Positions 18,439 through 28,539 of a DNA stretch of 64,000 nucleotides are shown one piece after another. The translations under genes and the position numbers were made by a program. This stretch comes from Paracidovorax anthurii. Lineage in GTDB: Bacteria; Pseudomonadota; Gammaproteobacteria; Burkholderiales; Burkholderiaceae_C. The notes under the pieces were generated by a model, which saw only the letters and a list, made by a program, of their open reading frames with translations, was not told the origin of the DNA and did not search any database. The DNA lies in contig NZ_QLTA01000026.1 in the NCBI RefSeq assembly GCF_003269065.1, positions 1-64,000 on the forward strand, written 5' to 3'. The first letter of the stretch is position 1, and each line of letters opens with the position of its first letter.

Positions 18439-19890
18439 ATGAAGCTCGGCGACATGCAGCAGACCCCTCGGCACCTGATCAACGGGCGTTGGGAAATCGG
18501 CACCACCACCGGGGTGAGCACCAACCCGTCGGACACCCGCGAGGTGGTGGCCGAATACGCACGGGCGGATCGCAACCAGACCGAGCTGGCGGTGCGCGCT
18601 GCCGCCGACGCCCTGCCCTACTGGAGCCAGAGCACCCCGCAGCGCCGCGCGGATGTGCTGGACATGGTCGGCAGCGAACTGCTGGCCCGCAAGGACGAGC
18701 TGGGCGCCTTGCTGGCCCGCGAGGAGGGCAAGACCCTGCCCGAAGCCGTGGCCGAAGTCACGCGCAGCGGACAGATCTTCAAGTTCTTTGCCGGCGAGGC
18801 ACTGCGCATACCGGGCGAGCTCATGGCGTCGGTGCGCCAGGGCGTGCAGGTGGATGTGACCCGCGAGCCCGTGGGCGTGGTGGGCGCCATCGCGCCCTGG
18901 AACTTTCCCTTCGCCATCCCCGCATGGAAGATCGCCCCGGCCCTCGCCTACGGCAATACGGTGGTGTTCAAGCCCGCCGAACTGGTGCCCGCCTGCGGCT
19001 GGGCACTGGCCGAGATCATCAGCCGCAGCGGCCTGCCCGCCGGTGCCTTCAATCTCGTCATGGGCAGTGGCCGCGAGGTGGGCCAGACGCTGGTGGACCA
19101 CCCGCTGGTCAATGCACTGAGCTTCACCGGCTCGGTTTCGACGGGCGACCGCATCCTGCGCTCGGCCACGGCGCGGCGCGCCAAGGTGCAGCTGGAGATG
19201 GGCGGCAAGAACCCCCTGGTCGTGCTGGCAGATGCCGACCTGGAGCAGGCCGTCGAGTGTGCCCTGCAAGGCGCCTACTTCTCCACCGGCCAGCGCTGCA
19301 CCGCCTCCAGCCGCCTGATCGTGGAAGCCCGCGTGCACGACGCATTCGTGGCCCGGTTGCGCGAGCGGCTCGCCAGGCTCAAGGTGGGTCACGCGCTGGA
19401 GCGCGGCACCGAAATGGGCCCGGTGGTGGACGGCACGCAACTGGAGCAGAACCTGGACCACATCGGGATCGCACGCGGCGAAGGCGCCGAGCACATCTGG
19501 GGCGGCGAGCGCATCGATCGCCCTACCCCGGGCCATTACATGAGCCCGGCGCTCTTCCTGGCCCGGCCCGAGCAGCGCATCGCCCGCGAGGAAATCTTCG
19601 GCCCCGTGGCCTGCGTGCTGCGTGCCGACGACTACGAGCACGCGCTGGCGCTGGCCAACGACACGCCGTTCGGCCTGTGCGCGGGCATCTGCACCCAGTC
19701 GCTCAAGCACGCCATGCACTTCAAGCGCCACGCCGCCGTCGGCATGACGATGGTCAACCTGCCGACGGCGGGCGTGGACTTCCACGTGCCCTTCGGCGGG
19801 CGCAAGGACTCAAGCCATGGCCCGCGCGAGCAGGGCCGCTACGCCGCCGAGTTCTATACCACCGTCAAAACCGGTTACATGCTGGCCTGA
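18439..19890 (+). CDS. Aldehyde dehydrogenase, probable 2-oxoglutarate semialdehyde dehydrogenase
   Basis: 483 residues, the normal size of the ALDH superfamily. Visible parts: APWNFPFAIPAWKIAPAL (NAD-binding and oxyanion Asn), VVFKPAE, SFTGSVSTG, LEMGGKNP with the general-base Glu near 254, GQRCTASS with the catalytic Cys near 288, and EEIFGPV. It is closest in feel to alpha-ketoglutaric semialdehyde dehydrogenases (EC 1.2.1.26). That activity is the last step of non-phosphorylative L-arabinose breakdown, giving 2-oxoglutarate. It is the first gene of the operon facing the LysR regulator, and the two dehydratases that make its substrate lie downstream. A succinate-semialdehyde role is the main alternative. 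Confidence 0.88.
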   Translation: MKLGDMQQTPRHLINGRWEIGTTTGVSTNPSDTREVVAEYARADRNQTELAVRAAADALPYWSQSTPQRRADVLDMVGSELLARKDELGALLAREEGKTLPEAVAEVTRSGQIFKFFAGEALRIPGELMASVRQGVQVDVTREPVGVVGAIAPWNFPFAIPAWKIAPALAYGNTVVFKPAELVPACGWALAEIISRSGLPAGAFNLVMGSGREVGQTLVDHPLVNALSFTGSVSTGDRILRSATARRAKVQLEMGGKNPLVVLADADLEQAVECALQGAYFSTGQRCTASSRLIVEARVHDAFVARLRERLARLKVGHALERGTEMGPVVDGTQLEQNLDHIGIARGEGAEHIWGGERIDRPTPGHYMSPALFLARPEQRIAREEIFGPVACVLRADDYEHALALANDTPFGLCAGICTQSLKHAMHFKRHAAVGMTMVNLPTAGVDFHVPFGGRKDSSHGPREQGRYAAEFYTTVKTGYMLA

Positions 19891-19938
19891 CCACCGGCGC
19901 TACAACTGCGCCATCGATTATTAAAACCAGGAGACACG

Positions 19939-20904
19939 ATGATGAAGCTGAACCGCCGCACCCTTGCCATCGCCCTCGCCTGCGCGCCCGTGACGGCCTT
20001 CCTGCCGGCCGCATGGGCGCAAAAGCCCATCGTGCTGGGTTTCAGCCAGGTCGGCGCCGAAAGCGAATGGCGCACGGCCAACACTGAATCGATCAAGTCG
20101 GCCGCCAAGGACGCCGGCATCGAGTTGAAGTTCTCCGATGCCCAGCAAAAGCAGGAGAACCAGATCAAGGCGCTTCGCTCCTTCATTGCGCAGAAGGTGG
20201 ACGTGATCGCGTTCTCTCCCGTCGTCGAGTCGGGATGGGAACCGGTGCTGCGCGAGGCCAGGGCCGCCAAGATCCCCGTGGTGCTGACCGACCGCTCGGT
20301 CAACGTGAAGGACACCTCCCTGTATGTCACCTTCATGGGCTCGGACTTCGTGGAGGAAGGCCGCAAGGCCGGCCGCTGGCTGGTCGAGAAGATGAAGGAC
20401 CAGAAGGGCGACGTCCACATCGTCGAGCTGCAGGGCACCGTGGGATCGGCCCCGGCCATCGACCGCAAGAAGGGCTTCGAGGAAGTCGTCAAGGCCGACC
20501 CCAAGTTCAAGATCCTGCGCTCGCAGACCGGCGACTTCACGCGCGCCAAGGGCAAGGAGGTGATGGAAGCCTTCCTCAAGGCCGAGGGCAGGAAGATCAA
20601 CGTGCTCTACGCGCACAACGACGACATGGCCATCGGCGCGATCCAGGCCATCGAGGAGGCCGGCCTCAAGCCCGCCAGGGACATCACCATCATCTCCATC
20701 GATGCGGTCAAGGGCGCGTTCGAAGCCATGATCGCCGGCAAGCTCAACGTGAGCGTGGAATGCAGCCCGCTGCTGGGCCCGCAGCTCATGAGCGCCGTCA
20801 AGGACATCCAGGCCGGCAAGGCCGTGCCCAAGCGCATCGTGACGGAAGAAGGCATCTTCCCCATGGAAGTCGCCGCCAGGGAATTCCCCCACCGCAAGTA
20901 CTGA
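19939..20904 (+). CDS. ytfQ: Sugar ABC transporter periplasmic binding protein, YtfQ-like
   Basis: 321 residues with an AGGAG site before ATG 19939. A Sec signal peptide covers about residues 1-28 (basic MMKLNRR, hydrophobic core, AWA-Q cleavage). The mature part is a type I periplasmic binding protein very like E. coli YtfQ, the galactofuranose-binding protein: GFSQVG, QQKQENQIKALRSF, VELQGTVGS, AIDRKKGF, RSQTGDFTRAKGKEVME, YAHNDDMAIGAIQAI. It binds a hexose or pentose, probably in the furanose form, in the periplasm. It would serve the ATPase and two permeases encoded at 24870-28505, although a second transporter's genes are inserted between. Confidence 0.92.
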   Translation: MMKLNRRTLAIALACAPVTAFLPAAWAQKPIVLGFSQVGAESEWRTANTESIKSAAKDAGIELKFSDAQQKQENQIKALRSFIAQKVDVIAFSPVVESGWEPVLREARAAKIPVVLTDRSVNVKDTSLYVTFMGSDFVEEGRKAGRWLVEKMKDQKGDVHIVELQGTVGSAPAIDRKKGFEEVVKADPKFKILRSQTGDFTRAKGKEVMEAFLKAEGRKINVLYAHNDDMAIGAIQAIEEAGLKPARDITIISIDAVKGAFEAMIAGKLNVSVECSPLLGPQLMSAVKDIQAGKAVPKRIVTEEGIFPMEVAAREFPHRKY

Positions 20905-20979
20905 TCCAGTGGATCGACGGCGCGCCACGGACAAGGTTGGCAGTGCCCGCACACACCGATAAAACCAGGAGACCAGACC

Positions 20980-22050
20980 ATGAAACGAGCAGCACTCAAG
21001 GCCATTGCCGCCACCCTTGCCCTGGGGGCCTTCGGCGCCCTGCCCCCGGCACAGGCCCAGGACAAAGGCAGCATCGGCATCTCGATGCCCACCAAGTCGT
21101 CGTCGCGCTGGATCGCCGACGGCGACAACATGGTCAAGGTGCTCAAGGAGCGCGGCTACAAGACCGACCTGCAGTACGCGGAAGACGACATCCCGAACCA
21201 GCTCGCGCAGATCGAGAACATGATCACCAAGGGCGCCAAGGTGCTGGTGATCGCCGCCATCGATGGCACCACCCTGTCCAAGGCCCTGCAGAGCGCGGCC
21301 GACAAGGGCATCAAGGTCATCGCCTACGACCGCCTGATCAAGGGATCGAAGAACGTGGACTACTACGCCACCTTCGACAACTTCCAGGTCGGCGTGCTGC
21401 AGGCCGACTCCATCGTCGACAAGCTGGGGCTCAAGCAGGGCAAGGGGCCGTTCAACATCGAACTCTTCGGCGGATCGCCCGACGACAACAACGCCTTCTT
21501 CTTCTACGACGGCGCGATGAGCGTGCTGCAGCCCTACATCGACGGCGGCAAACTGGTGGTGCGCAGCAAGCAGACGGGCATGAACAAGGTGGGCACGCTG
21601 CGCTGGGACGGCGCGGTGGCCCAGGCGCGCATGGACAACCTGCTCTCGGCCTACTACGGCAAAGAAAAGGTGCATGCCGTGCTCTCACCGTACGACGGGT
21701 TGTCCATCGGCATCCTGTCCTCGCTCAAGGGCGTGGGCTACTGCACGGCCCAGCAACCCTGCCCCGTGGTCACCGGCCAGGACGCCGAGGTGCCCTCGGT
21801 CAAGTCCATCGTCAAGGGAGAGCAGTACTCCACCGTTTTCAAGGACACGCGCGAACTCGCCAAGGTGGCCGCCAACATGGTGGATGCCACGCTCTCGGGC
21901 AAGCAGCCCGAGATCAACGACACCAAGACCTACAACAACGGCGTGAAAGTGGTGCCCTCGTACCTGCTCAAGCCGGTGTCGGTGGACGCTTCCAACTGGA
22001 AAACCATCCTGGTGGGCAGCGGCTACTACCAGGAATCGCAGATCAAGTAA
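20980..22050 (+). CDS. chvE: Multiple-monosaccharide-binding periplasmic protein, ChvE-like
   Basis: 356 residues; the signal peptide covers about 1-26 (hydrophobic core, AQAQ cleavage). The mature protein matches the ChvE/XylF branch of sugar-binding proteins: [84 protein letters not shown]. ChvE proteins bind galactose, arabinose, glucose, xylose and some acidic sugars, and in Agrobacterium also serve as a chemotaxis and virulence receptor. Here gguA and gguB homologues follow directly, which is the known chvE-gguAB order. GGAG precedes the start. Confidence 0.92.
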   Translation: MKRAALKAIAATLALGAFGALPPAQAQDKGSIGISMPTKSSSRWIADGDNMVKVLKERGYKTDLQYAEDDIPNQLAQIENMITKGAKVLVIAAIDGTTLSKALQSAADKGIKVIAYDRLIKGSKNVDYYATFDNFQVGVLQADSIVDKLGLKQGKGPFNIELFGGSPDDNNAFFFYDGAMSVLQPYIDGGKLVVRSKQTGMNKVGTLRWDGAVAQARMDNLLSAYYGKEKVHAVLSPYDGLSIGILSSLKGVGYCTAQQPCPVVTGQDAEVPSVKSIVKGEQYSTVFKDTRELAKVAANMVDATLSGKQPEINDTKTYNNGVKVVPSYLLKPVSVDASNWKTILVGSGYYQESQIK

Positions 22051-22128
22051 GCCGCAGCCCCGGCGGCCGCCCCATGGGCCGCCGGCCCAGCAGGCGGCCC
22101 TGCCGACCCGCCAGGAGACTCCGAGACC

Positions 22129-23646
22129 ATGCTTCTTGAAATGCGGAACATCCGCAAAACATTCCCGGGTGTGGTGGCGCTGAACCAGGTGAACCTGCGC
22201 GTGAAGGCGGGCGACATCCACGCCATCGTGGGCGAGAACGGTGCGGGCAAATCCACCCTGATGAAGGTGCTCTCCGGCGTCTATCCGCACGGCAGCTATG
22301 GCGGCGAGATCGTCTTCGACGGGCAGGAGCGCCGGTTCTCCGGCATCCGGGACAGCGAGCGCCAGGGCGTGATCATCATCCACCAGGAACTGGCCCTGGT
22401 GCCCCTGCTCTCCATCGCCGAGAACATCTTCCTGGGCAACGAAACCGCACGGCACGGCGTGATCGACTGGATGGACGCGCACGGCAAGGCCCAGGCACTG
22501 CTGCGGAAAGTGGGCTTGCGCGAATCGCCCGAGACGCCCATCGCCCACCTGGGCGTGGGCAAGCAGCAGCTGGTGGAAATCGCCAAGGCACTGTCGCGCC
22601 AGGTGCGGCTGCTGATCCTGGACGAACCCACCGCCAGCCTGAACGAGAACGACAGCCAGGCCTTGCTCGACCTGCTGCTGGAGCTCAAGGCCCAGGGCAT
22701 CACCTGCATCCTGATATCGCACAAGCTCAACGAAATCTCGCGCGTGGCCGATGCCATCACCGTGCTGCGCGATGGGAGCACGGTGGAGTCGCTGGACTGC
22801 CGCGCCGCCCCGGTCAGCGAAGACCGGGTGATTCAGGCCATGGTGGGCCGCGAGATGGCCGACCGCTATCCCCGGCGCGAACCCCATATCGGCGAGACCG
22901 TGTTCGAGGTGCGCGACTGGCATGCCTACCACCCCCAGCGCCCCGACCGCGCCTTCATCAAGGGCATCAACCTGCGGGTCCGAAAGGGCGAGATCGTGGG
23001 CATCGCCGGCCTGATGGGGGCCGGCCGCACCGAGCTGGCCATGAGCATCTTCGGCCGCTCCTGGGGCCAGCGCATCAGCGGGCAGGTGCTGCTGCACGGC
23101 CGCCCCATCGACGTGGGCACGGTGGAGAAGGCCGTGCGCCACGGCCTGGCCTACGTGACCGAAGACCGCAAGGGCAACGGACTGGTTCTGAACGAGGACA
23201 TCCAGTTCAACGTGTCGCTGGCAAACCTCCATGGCGTTGCCACGGCCGCCGTGATCGACGGCGGCCGCGAGCACCGGGTGGCGCAGGACTACCGCGAGAA
23301 GCTGCGCATCCGCTGCTCCGGCGTGGACCAGAAGACCCTCAACCTCTCGGGTGGCAACCAGCAGAAGGTGGTGCTGAGCAAGTGGCTCTTCACCAACCCC
23401 GAGGTGCTCATCCTCGACGAGCCCACGCGCGGCATCGACGTGGGCGCCAAGTACGAGATCTACACCCTCATCGCCCGATTGGCGGCCGAGGGCAAGTGCG
23501 TGATCGTGATCTCGTCGGAAATGCCCGAGCTGCTGGGCATCTCCGACCGCATCTACGTGATGAACGAAGGCCGCTTCGTCGCCGAGATGCCCACGGCCGA
23601 GGCCTCGCAGGAAAAGATCATGCGCGCCATCGTGAAAGCCCATTGA
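22129..23646 (+). CDS. gguA: Sugar ABC transporter ATP-binding protein, GguA/MmsA-like
   Basis: 505 residues with two fused ABC domains, as usual for monosaccharide importers. Domain 1: Walker [10 protein letters not shown] (35-43), signature-like [15 protein letters not shown], Walker [12 protein letters not shown]. Domain 2: degenerate Walker [11 protein letters not shown] near 300, intact signature LSGGNQQKV, Walker [14 protein letters not shown]. It powers import of sugars delivered by the ChvE-like protein upstream through the GguB-like permease directly downstream. The next gene starts at the base after its stop codon. Confidence 0.93.
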   Translation: MLLEMRNIRKTFPGVVALNQVNLRVKAGDIHAIVGENGAGKSTLMKVLSGVYPHGSYGGEIVFDGQERRFSGIRDSERQGVIIIHQELALVPLLSIAENIFLGNETARHGVIDWMDAHGKAQALLRKVGLRESPETPIAHLGVGKQQLVEIAKALSRQVRLLILDEPTASLNENDSQALLDLLLELKAQGITCILISHKLNEISRVADAITVLRDGSTVESLDCRAAPVSEDRVIQAMVGREMADRYPRREPHIGETVFEVRDWHAYHPQRPDRAFIKGINLRVRKGEIVGIAGLMGAGRTELAMSIFGRSWGQRISGQVLLHGRPIDVGTVEKAVRHGLAYVTEDRKGNGLVLNEDIQFNVSLANLHGVATAAVIDGGREHRVAQDYREKLRIRCSGVDQKTLNLSGGNQQKVVLSKWLFTNPEVLILDEPTRGIDVGAKYEIYTLIARLAAEGKCVIVISSEMPELLGISDRIYVMNEGRFVAEMPTAEASQEKIMRAIVKAH

Positions 23647-24861
23647 ATGCCCCCCATGACCTCCTCCACCGCCCCCGCCGCCAGCGCACCGGCCCACCCG
23701 ACCCGGTCGCTCCTGGACCACGCAAAGCACAACCTGCGCGAGTACGGCATGCTGATCACGCTGGTCGCCATCATGGGCTTCTTCCAGTACATGACCGACG
23801 GCACGCTGATGCAGCCGCTGAACCTCACCAACCTGGTGCTGCAGAACAGCTACATCGTCATCATGGCGCTGGGCATGCTGCTGGTGATCGTGGCCGGACA
23901 CATCGATCTTTCGGTAGGGTCGGTGTGCGGCTTCATCGGGGCGCTGGCTGCCGTGCTGATGGTGCAGCACCAGTGGCACTTCGTGCCTGCCACGCTGGCC
24001 TGCCTGCTGTGCGGGGGACTCATCGGTGCGGTGCAGGGCTGGTTCGTCGCGTTCTCGCGGATCCCGTCGTTCATCGTCACGCTGGCGGGCATGCTGGTGT
24101 TCAAGGGCCTGGCGCTCGCGCTGCTGGCGGGGCAGTCGGTCGGGCCTTTTCCGGAAGGTTTCCAGATGCTGAGCTCGGGCTTCATGCCCGAGCTGTTCAG
24201 CGTGGAGGGCCTCAAGCTGACCTCCCTGCTGTTGGGCCTGGCGGTGGCCGCGGCCCTGGTGGTGGCGGGCGTGCGCGCCCGGGCCAGCCGGCTGCGGCAC
24301 GGGGTGCAGGTCGAGCCGATGGCGTTCTTCCTGGCCCGCACCGCGGTCTTTGCCGCGCTGCTCATCGGCCTCAGCTACCTGCTCGCCTCGTACAAGGGGC
24401 TGCCCAATGTACTCATCGTGATGGTGCTGCTGATCGTGCTGTTCGACTTCGTGACCAGCCGCACCACCATCGGCCGGCGCATCTATGCCATGGGCGGCAA
24501 TGAAAAAGCGGCCAAGCTTTCGGGCATCAAGACCGAACGCCTTTCGTTCTACGCTTTCGTCAACATGGGCGTGCTCGCGGCCCTGGCGGGTCTGGTGTTC
24601 GCCGCGCGCCTGAACACCGCGACGCCCAAGGCCGGCCTGGGTTTCGAGTTGGACGTGATCGCGGCCTGCTTCATCGGCGGGGCCTCGGCCTCGGGCGGCG
24701 TGGGCAAGGTCATGGGCGCGGTGATCGGCGCCTTCGTGATGGGTGTGATGAACAACGGCATGTCCATCCTGGGCATCGGCATCGACTACCAGCAGGTGAT
24801 CAAGGGCGTGGTGCTGCTGGCAGCCGTGCTGGTCGATGTGTACAACAAGAACAAGGCCTGA
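23647..24861 (+). CDS. gguB: Sugar ABC transporter permease, GguB/MmsB-like
   Basis: 404 residues with about ten hydrophobic segments, in the BPD_transp_2 (RbsC/XylH) family. Typical landmarks: VIVAGHIDLSVGSVCGF after helix 3, PSFIVTLAGMLVFKG, YAMGGNEKAAKLSGI near residue 280, and FIGGASASGGVGKVMGA near the C-terminus. A cytoplasmic linker rich in Arg (GVRARASRLRHG) near 215 matches the longer GguB/XylH type. It forms the membrane channel for the ChvE-GguA importer. ATG 23647 follows the gguA stop at once; ATG 23656 is a possible alternative. Confidence 0.92.
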   Translation: MPPMTSSTAPAASAPAHPTRSLLDHAKHNLREYGMLITLVAIMGFFQYMTDGTLMQPLNLTNLVLQNSYIVIMALGMLLVIVAGHIDLSVGSVCGFIGALAAVLMVQHQWHFVPATLACLLCGGLIGAVQGWFVAFSRIPSFIVTLAGMLVFKGLALALLAGQSVGPFPEGFQMLSSGFMPELFSVEGLKLTSLLLGLAVAAALVVAGVRARASRLRHGVQVEPMAFFLARTAVFAALLIGLSYLLASYKGLPNVLIVMVLLIVLFDFVTSRTTIGRRIYAMGGNEKAAKLSGIKTERLSFYAFVNMGVLAALAGLVFAARLNTATPKAGLGFELDVIAACFIGGASASGGVGKVMGAVIGAFVMGVMNNGMSILGIGIDYQQVIKGVVLLAAVLVDVYNKNKA

Positions 24862-24869
24862 CGTCGCCG

Positions 24870-26420
24870 GTGAGCATGCCCATGAACGCGCCCACGACCC
24901 CATCCCTCCCGGCACCCGTGCTGGAACTGGCGGGCATCCACAAGCTGTTCTCCGGCATCCCGGTGCTGCGCGACGTGCAGTTGCGCCTGTACCCCGGCGA
25001 GATCCACGCCCTCATGGGCCAGAACGGCGCCGGCAAGTCCACGCTCATCAAGGTGCTCACCGGGGTGCTCAAGGCCAGCGGCGGCCGGATGCGCCTGGCG
25101 GACGAGGCGGTGTGGCCGGCCTCCCCCCAGGCCGCCCAGCGCCTGGGCATCAGCACGGTGTACCAGGAGGTCAACCTCTGCCCCAACCTCTCGGTGGCCG
25201 AGAACATCTTCGCGGGCCGCTATCCGCGCCATGGCCTGGCGCAGGGCTTTCGCATCGACTGGGCACGGCTGCACCAGCGCGCGCGAGAGCTGGTAGCGCG
25301 CATCGGCCTCCGCATCGACGTGACGCGCCTGCTTTCGGACTACCCCGTGGCCGTGCAGCAACTGGTGGCCATTGCCCGTGCGCTGAGCATCGAGGCGCGC
25401 GTGCTGATCCTGGACGAGCCCACCTCCAGCCTGGACGACGACGAGGTGAACAAGCTCTTCGACGTGCTGCGCCGGCTGCGCGACGAGGGCCTGGCCATTG
25501 TCTTCGTGACCCATTTCCTGAACCAGGTGTATGCCGTGTCGGACCGCATCACGGTGCTGCGCAACGGCAGCTGGGTGGGCGAATGGCCGGTGCAGGACCT
25601 GGGCCCGCAGGCCCTGATCGCCGCCATGCTGGGCCGGGACCTCACCACACAGACAACGCCATCCCCCGCCCTGCCCCCGGCGCATGCTGCTGGCGCCACG
25701 CTGCTACAAGCCGAAGGCCTGGGACAAAGCGGCCAGATCCATCCGCTGGACCTGCAGATCCGCGCGGGCGAGGTCGTCGGTCTGGCGGGCCTGCTGGGCG
25801 CGGGCCGCACAGAACTGGCGCGGCTGCTGTTCGGCCTGGAAAAACCGGACCGCGGCATGCTGCGCATCGATGGCCAGGCGGTGGCGTTCGCGAACCCCAT
25901 GGATGCCATCCGGCACGGCCTGGCGCTCTGCCCCGAGGAGCGCAAGACCGACGGCATCGTGGCCGGGCTCTCGGTGCGCGAGAACATCGCGCTGACACTG
26001 CAGGCCCGCATGGGCATGGGCCGCTGCCTGTCCCGCGCCGAGCAGACCGCCCTGGCCGACCGCTACGTGCGGCTGCTGGGCATCAAGACCGCCAGCGTGG
26101 ACACCCCCATCGGCCTGCTCTCGGGTGGCAACCAGCAGAAGGCCATCCTGGCGCGCTGGCTGGCCACCGAGCCGCGCCTGCTGATCCTCGACGAGCCCAC
26201 GCGCGGCATCGACGTGGCGGCCAAGCAGGAAATCATGGAGCAGATCCTGCGCCTGGCGCAGGCCGGCATGGCCGTGCTGTTCATCTCCTCCGAGATGGGC
26301 GAGGTGGTGCGCGTGGCCCACCGCATCGTGGTGCTCCGCGACCGCCGCAAGGTCGGCGAGTTGCCGGCGGGCAGCGCCGAGAACGCGGTCTACGAACTCA
26401 TCGCCGCAGAACATGCCTGA
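24870..26420 (+). CDS. ytfR: Sugar ABC transporter ATP-binding protein, YtfR-like
   Basis: About 512-516 residues with twin ABC domains. Domain 1: [49 protein letters not shown]. Domain 2: [44 protein letters not shown]. Starts GTG 24870, ATG 24876 and ATG 24882 are in frame. ATG 24882 is best placed behind GGTGAG. The order with the next two permease genes equals E. coli ytfR-ytfT-yjfF, so this ATPase likely serves the YtfQ-like binding protein encoded 4 kb upstream. The last 8 bases overlap ytfT, which suggests coupled translation. Confidence 0.92.
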   Translation: MSMPMNAPTTPSLPAPVLELAGIHKLFSGIPVLRDVQLRLYPGEIHALMGQNGAGKSTLIKVLTGVLKASGGRMRLADEAVWPASPQAAQRLGISTVYQEVNLCPNLSVAENIFAGRYPRHGLAQGFRIDWARLHQRARELVARIGLRIDVTRLLSDYPVAVQQLVAIARALSIEARVLILDEPTSSLDDDEVNKLFDVLRRLRDEGLAIVFVTHFLNQVYAVSDRITVLRNGSWVGEWPVQDLGPQALIAAMLGRDLTTQTTPSPALPPAHAAGATLLQAEGLGQSGQIHPLDLQIRAGEVVGLAGLLGAGRTELARLLFGLEKPDRGMLRIDGQAVAFANPMDAIRHGLALCPEERKTDGIVAGLSVRENIALTLQARMGMGRCLSRAEQTALADRYVRLLGIKTASVDTPIGLLSGGNQQKAILARWLATEPRLLILDEPTRGIDVAAKQEIMEQILRLAQAGMAVLFISSEMGEVVRVAHRIVVLRDRRKVGELPAGSAENAVYELIAAEHA

Positions 26421-27468
26421 AGCGCGCAACACCCCCTCCGCCCTCGCCGCGCTGCTGCGCCACCGCCTGGCCTGGCCGGTGATCACGCTGCTGCTCCTGC
26501 TGGCCGCCAACGCGGCCTTCAATGCGGGCTTCCTGCGCATCGAATGGCGCGACGGGCACCTCTACGGCAGCCTGATCGACATCCTCAACCGCGCGGCGCC
26601 GCTGGTGCTGGTGTCGCTGGGCATGACGATGGTGATCGCCACGCGCGGCATCGACATCTCGGTGGGCGCCGTGGTGGCCATCGCGGCGGCCGTGGCCGCC
26701 TGGCTGATCGGTGGTTCGGCATCGGCCGGCGGCAGCCGCTTTCCGCTGCCCGTGGCCATCCTGGGCGCCATCGGGGTGGCCGCGCTGTGCGGTCTGTGGA
26801 ACGGCGTGCTCGTGGCCCGCGTGGGCATGCAGCCCATCATCGCCACGCTGATCCTCATGGTGGCCGGCCGGGGCATCGCCCAGCTCATCACCGATGGCCA
26901 GATCATCACCATCTACTACACGCCCTACTTCTTCATGGGCGGCGGCTACCTGGCCGGGCTGCCGTTCTCGCTGTTCATCGTGGCGGCGGTGTTCGCGGTG
27001 CTGTACCTGGCCGTCACGCGCACGGCCCTGGGCCTGTTCGTCCAGGCCGTGGGCATCAACCCCACGGCGGCGCGCGTGGCCGGCGTGCAGGCAGGCCGCC
27101 TCACCGTGGCCACCTACGTGTTCTGCGGGGTGTGCGCGGGCATCGCCGGGCTGCTGATCAGCTCCAACGTGAAAAGCGCCGATGGCAACAACGCGGGCCA
27201 GCTGCTGGAACTGGACGCGATCCTGGCCGTGACGCTGGGCGGCACGGCGCTCACCGGCGGCCGCTTCAGCCTGGTGGGCAGCGTGATCGGCGCGCTCATC
27301 ATCCAGACGCTGACCTACGCGATCTATTCGCTGGGGGTGCCGCCGGAGGTCAACCTGGTGGTCAAGGCCGTGGTGGTGTTCATCGTCATGCTGCTGCAGT
27401 CGCCGGAATTCCGTGCCCAGGTGGTCGGTCTGGCGCGCCGGCCCGGCCCCGGAGGGGTTCTGCCATGA
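26413..27468 (+). CDS. ytfT: Sugar ABC transporter permease, YtfT-like
   Basis: 351 residues, polytopic, BPD_transp_2 family. Landmarks: MVIATRGIDISVGAVVAIAA, GMQPIIATLILMVAGRGIAQ, FVQAVGINPTAARVAG, LDAILAVTLGGTALTGGRFSL. It forms one half of the membrane pore; the YjfF-like protein encoded next supplies the other half, as in the E. coli galactofuranose importer. It overlaps ytfR by 8 bases and yjfF by 4, so the three are probably translated together. Confidence 0.92.
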   Translation: MPEARNTPSALAALLRHRLAWPVITLLLLLAANAAFNAGFLRIEWRDGHLYGSLIDILNRAAPLVLVSLGMTMVIATRGIDISVGAVVAIAAAVAAWLIGGSASAGGSRFPLPVAILGAIGVAALCGLWNGVLVARVGMQPIIATLILMVAGRGIAQLITDGQIITIYYTPYFFMGGGYLAGLPFSLFIVAAVFAVLYLAVTRTALGLFVQAVGINPTAARVAGVQAGRLTVATYVFCGVCAGIAGLLISSNVKSADGNNAGQLLELDAILAVTLGGTALTGGRFSLVGSVIGALIIQTLTYAIYSLGVPPEVNLVVKAVVVFIVMLLQSPEFRAQVVGLARRPGPGGVLP

Positions 27469-28505
27469 GCGCCGTTCCCAGAACAGCAAGCCTTGGCGCC
27501 ATGGCCGACCCCGCGCCGCAGGCCTCCGCGAGGCGCTCCTGGCGCAACCCCCGATACCTGCCGCTCGCCGCCACGGTCTCGCTGTTCCTGGCCATGGCCA
27601 CGCTGGGCTCGGTGCGCTACTCCGGCTTCTTCTCGGCCCAGGTGTTCCTCAACCTGCTGATCGACAACGCCTTCCTCATCATCGTCGCCGTGGGCATGAC
27701 CTTCGTGATCCTCTCGGGCGGCATCGATCTTTCGGTGGGCTCGGTGGTGGCACTGAGCACCATGGTGCTGGCCGCCCTGGTCGAGCACCAGGGCTGGAGC
27801 CCGCTGGCGGCCGTACCGCTGGTGCTGCTCATGGGCACGGCCTTTGGCGCGTTCATGGGGTTCCTGATCGAGCGCTTTCGCCTGCAGCCCTTCATCGTGA
27901 CGCTGGCCGGCATGTTCCTGGCGCGCGGCCTGTGCTACCTCATCAGCATCGACTCGATCAGCATCACCCACGAGGCGTATTCCGAGCTGTCGCAATGGCG
28001 CCTGCCGCTGCGGGAGGGCGCTTCGCTCTCGCTGGGCGCGCTGATCGCCATCGGCGTGCTGCTGGCCGCCCTGTTCATCGCGCACGGCACCCCGTTCGGC
28101 CGCGCGGTCTATGCCGTGGGCGGCAACGAGAACTCTGCCGTGCTGATGGGGCTGCCCGTGCGGTCCACGCTGGTGGGCGTGTACACGCTCTCGGGCTTCT
28201 GCTCTGCGCTCGCCGGAGTGGTTTTCACCCTCTACATGCTCTCGGGCTACGGCCTGCACGCCACCGGCATGGAACTGGATGCCATCGCCGCCGTGGTGAT
28301 CGGCGGCACCTTGCTCACCGGCGGCGTGGGCTACATGGCGGGCACGCTGTTCGGCGTGCTGGTGCTGGGAATCATCCAGACCCTGATCTCGTTCGACGGC
28401 ACGCTCAGCTCATGGTGGACGCGCATCGTCGTCGGCGTGCTGCTGTTCGTCTTCTGCCTGCTGCAGCGCCTGCTCACGCGCCGCGCATCCAACCAGCGGC
28501 CCTGA
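27465..28505 (+). CDS. yjfF: Sugar ABC transporter permease, YjfF-like
   Basis: 346 residues from ATG 27465, chosen because it sits in an ATGA overlap with the ytfT stop and behind a strong GGAGGGG site. Family features: TFVILSGGIDLSVGSVVALS, LQPFIVTLAGMFLARGLCYL, YAVGGNENSAVLMGLPV, LDAIAAVVIGGTLLTGGVGYM. It is the second permease of the YtfQRT-YjfF-type importer in the inner membrane. Confidence 0.92.
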   Translation: MSAVPRTASLGAMADPAPQASARRSWRNPRYLPLAATVSLFLAMATLGSVRYSGFFSAQVFLNLLIDNAFLIIVAVGMTFVILSGGIDLSVGSVVALSTMVLAALVEHQGWSPLAAVPLVLLMGTAFGAFMGFLIERFRLQPFIVTLAGMFLARGLCYLISIDSISITHEAYSELSQWRLPLREGASLSLGALIAIGVLLAALFIAHGTPFGRAVYAVGGNENSAVLMGLPVRSTLVGVYTLSGFCSALAGVVFTLYMLSGYGLHATGMELDAIAAVVIGGTLLTGGVGYMAGTLFGVLVLGIIQTLISFDGTLSSWWTRIVVGVLLFVFCLLQRLLTRRASNQRP

Positions 28506-28539
28506 CCTTCTTCATTCATCCCTCCGCCCCGCATCCGCC

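Noticed and set aside
18373-19785. 470-codon minus-strand frame opposite the aldehyde dehydrogenase
   Set aside because: The plus-strand ALDH has catalytic Glu and Cys motifs and fits the operon; the antisense product is His/Ala-rich and featureless.
21685-24915. 1,076-codon minus-strand frame opposite chvE-gguAB
   Set aside because: The sense strand encodes three well-conserved transporter genes. The antisense product is low-complexity His/Gly/Gln-rich and has no family features.
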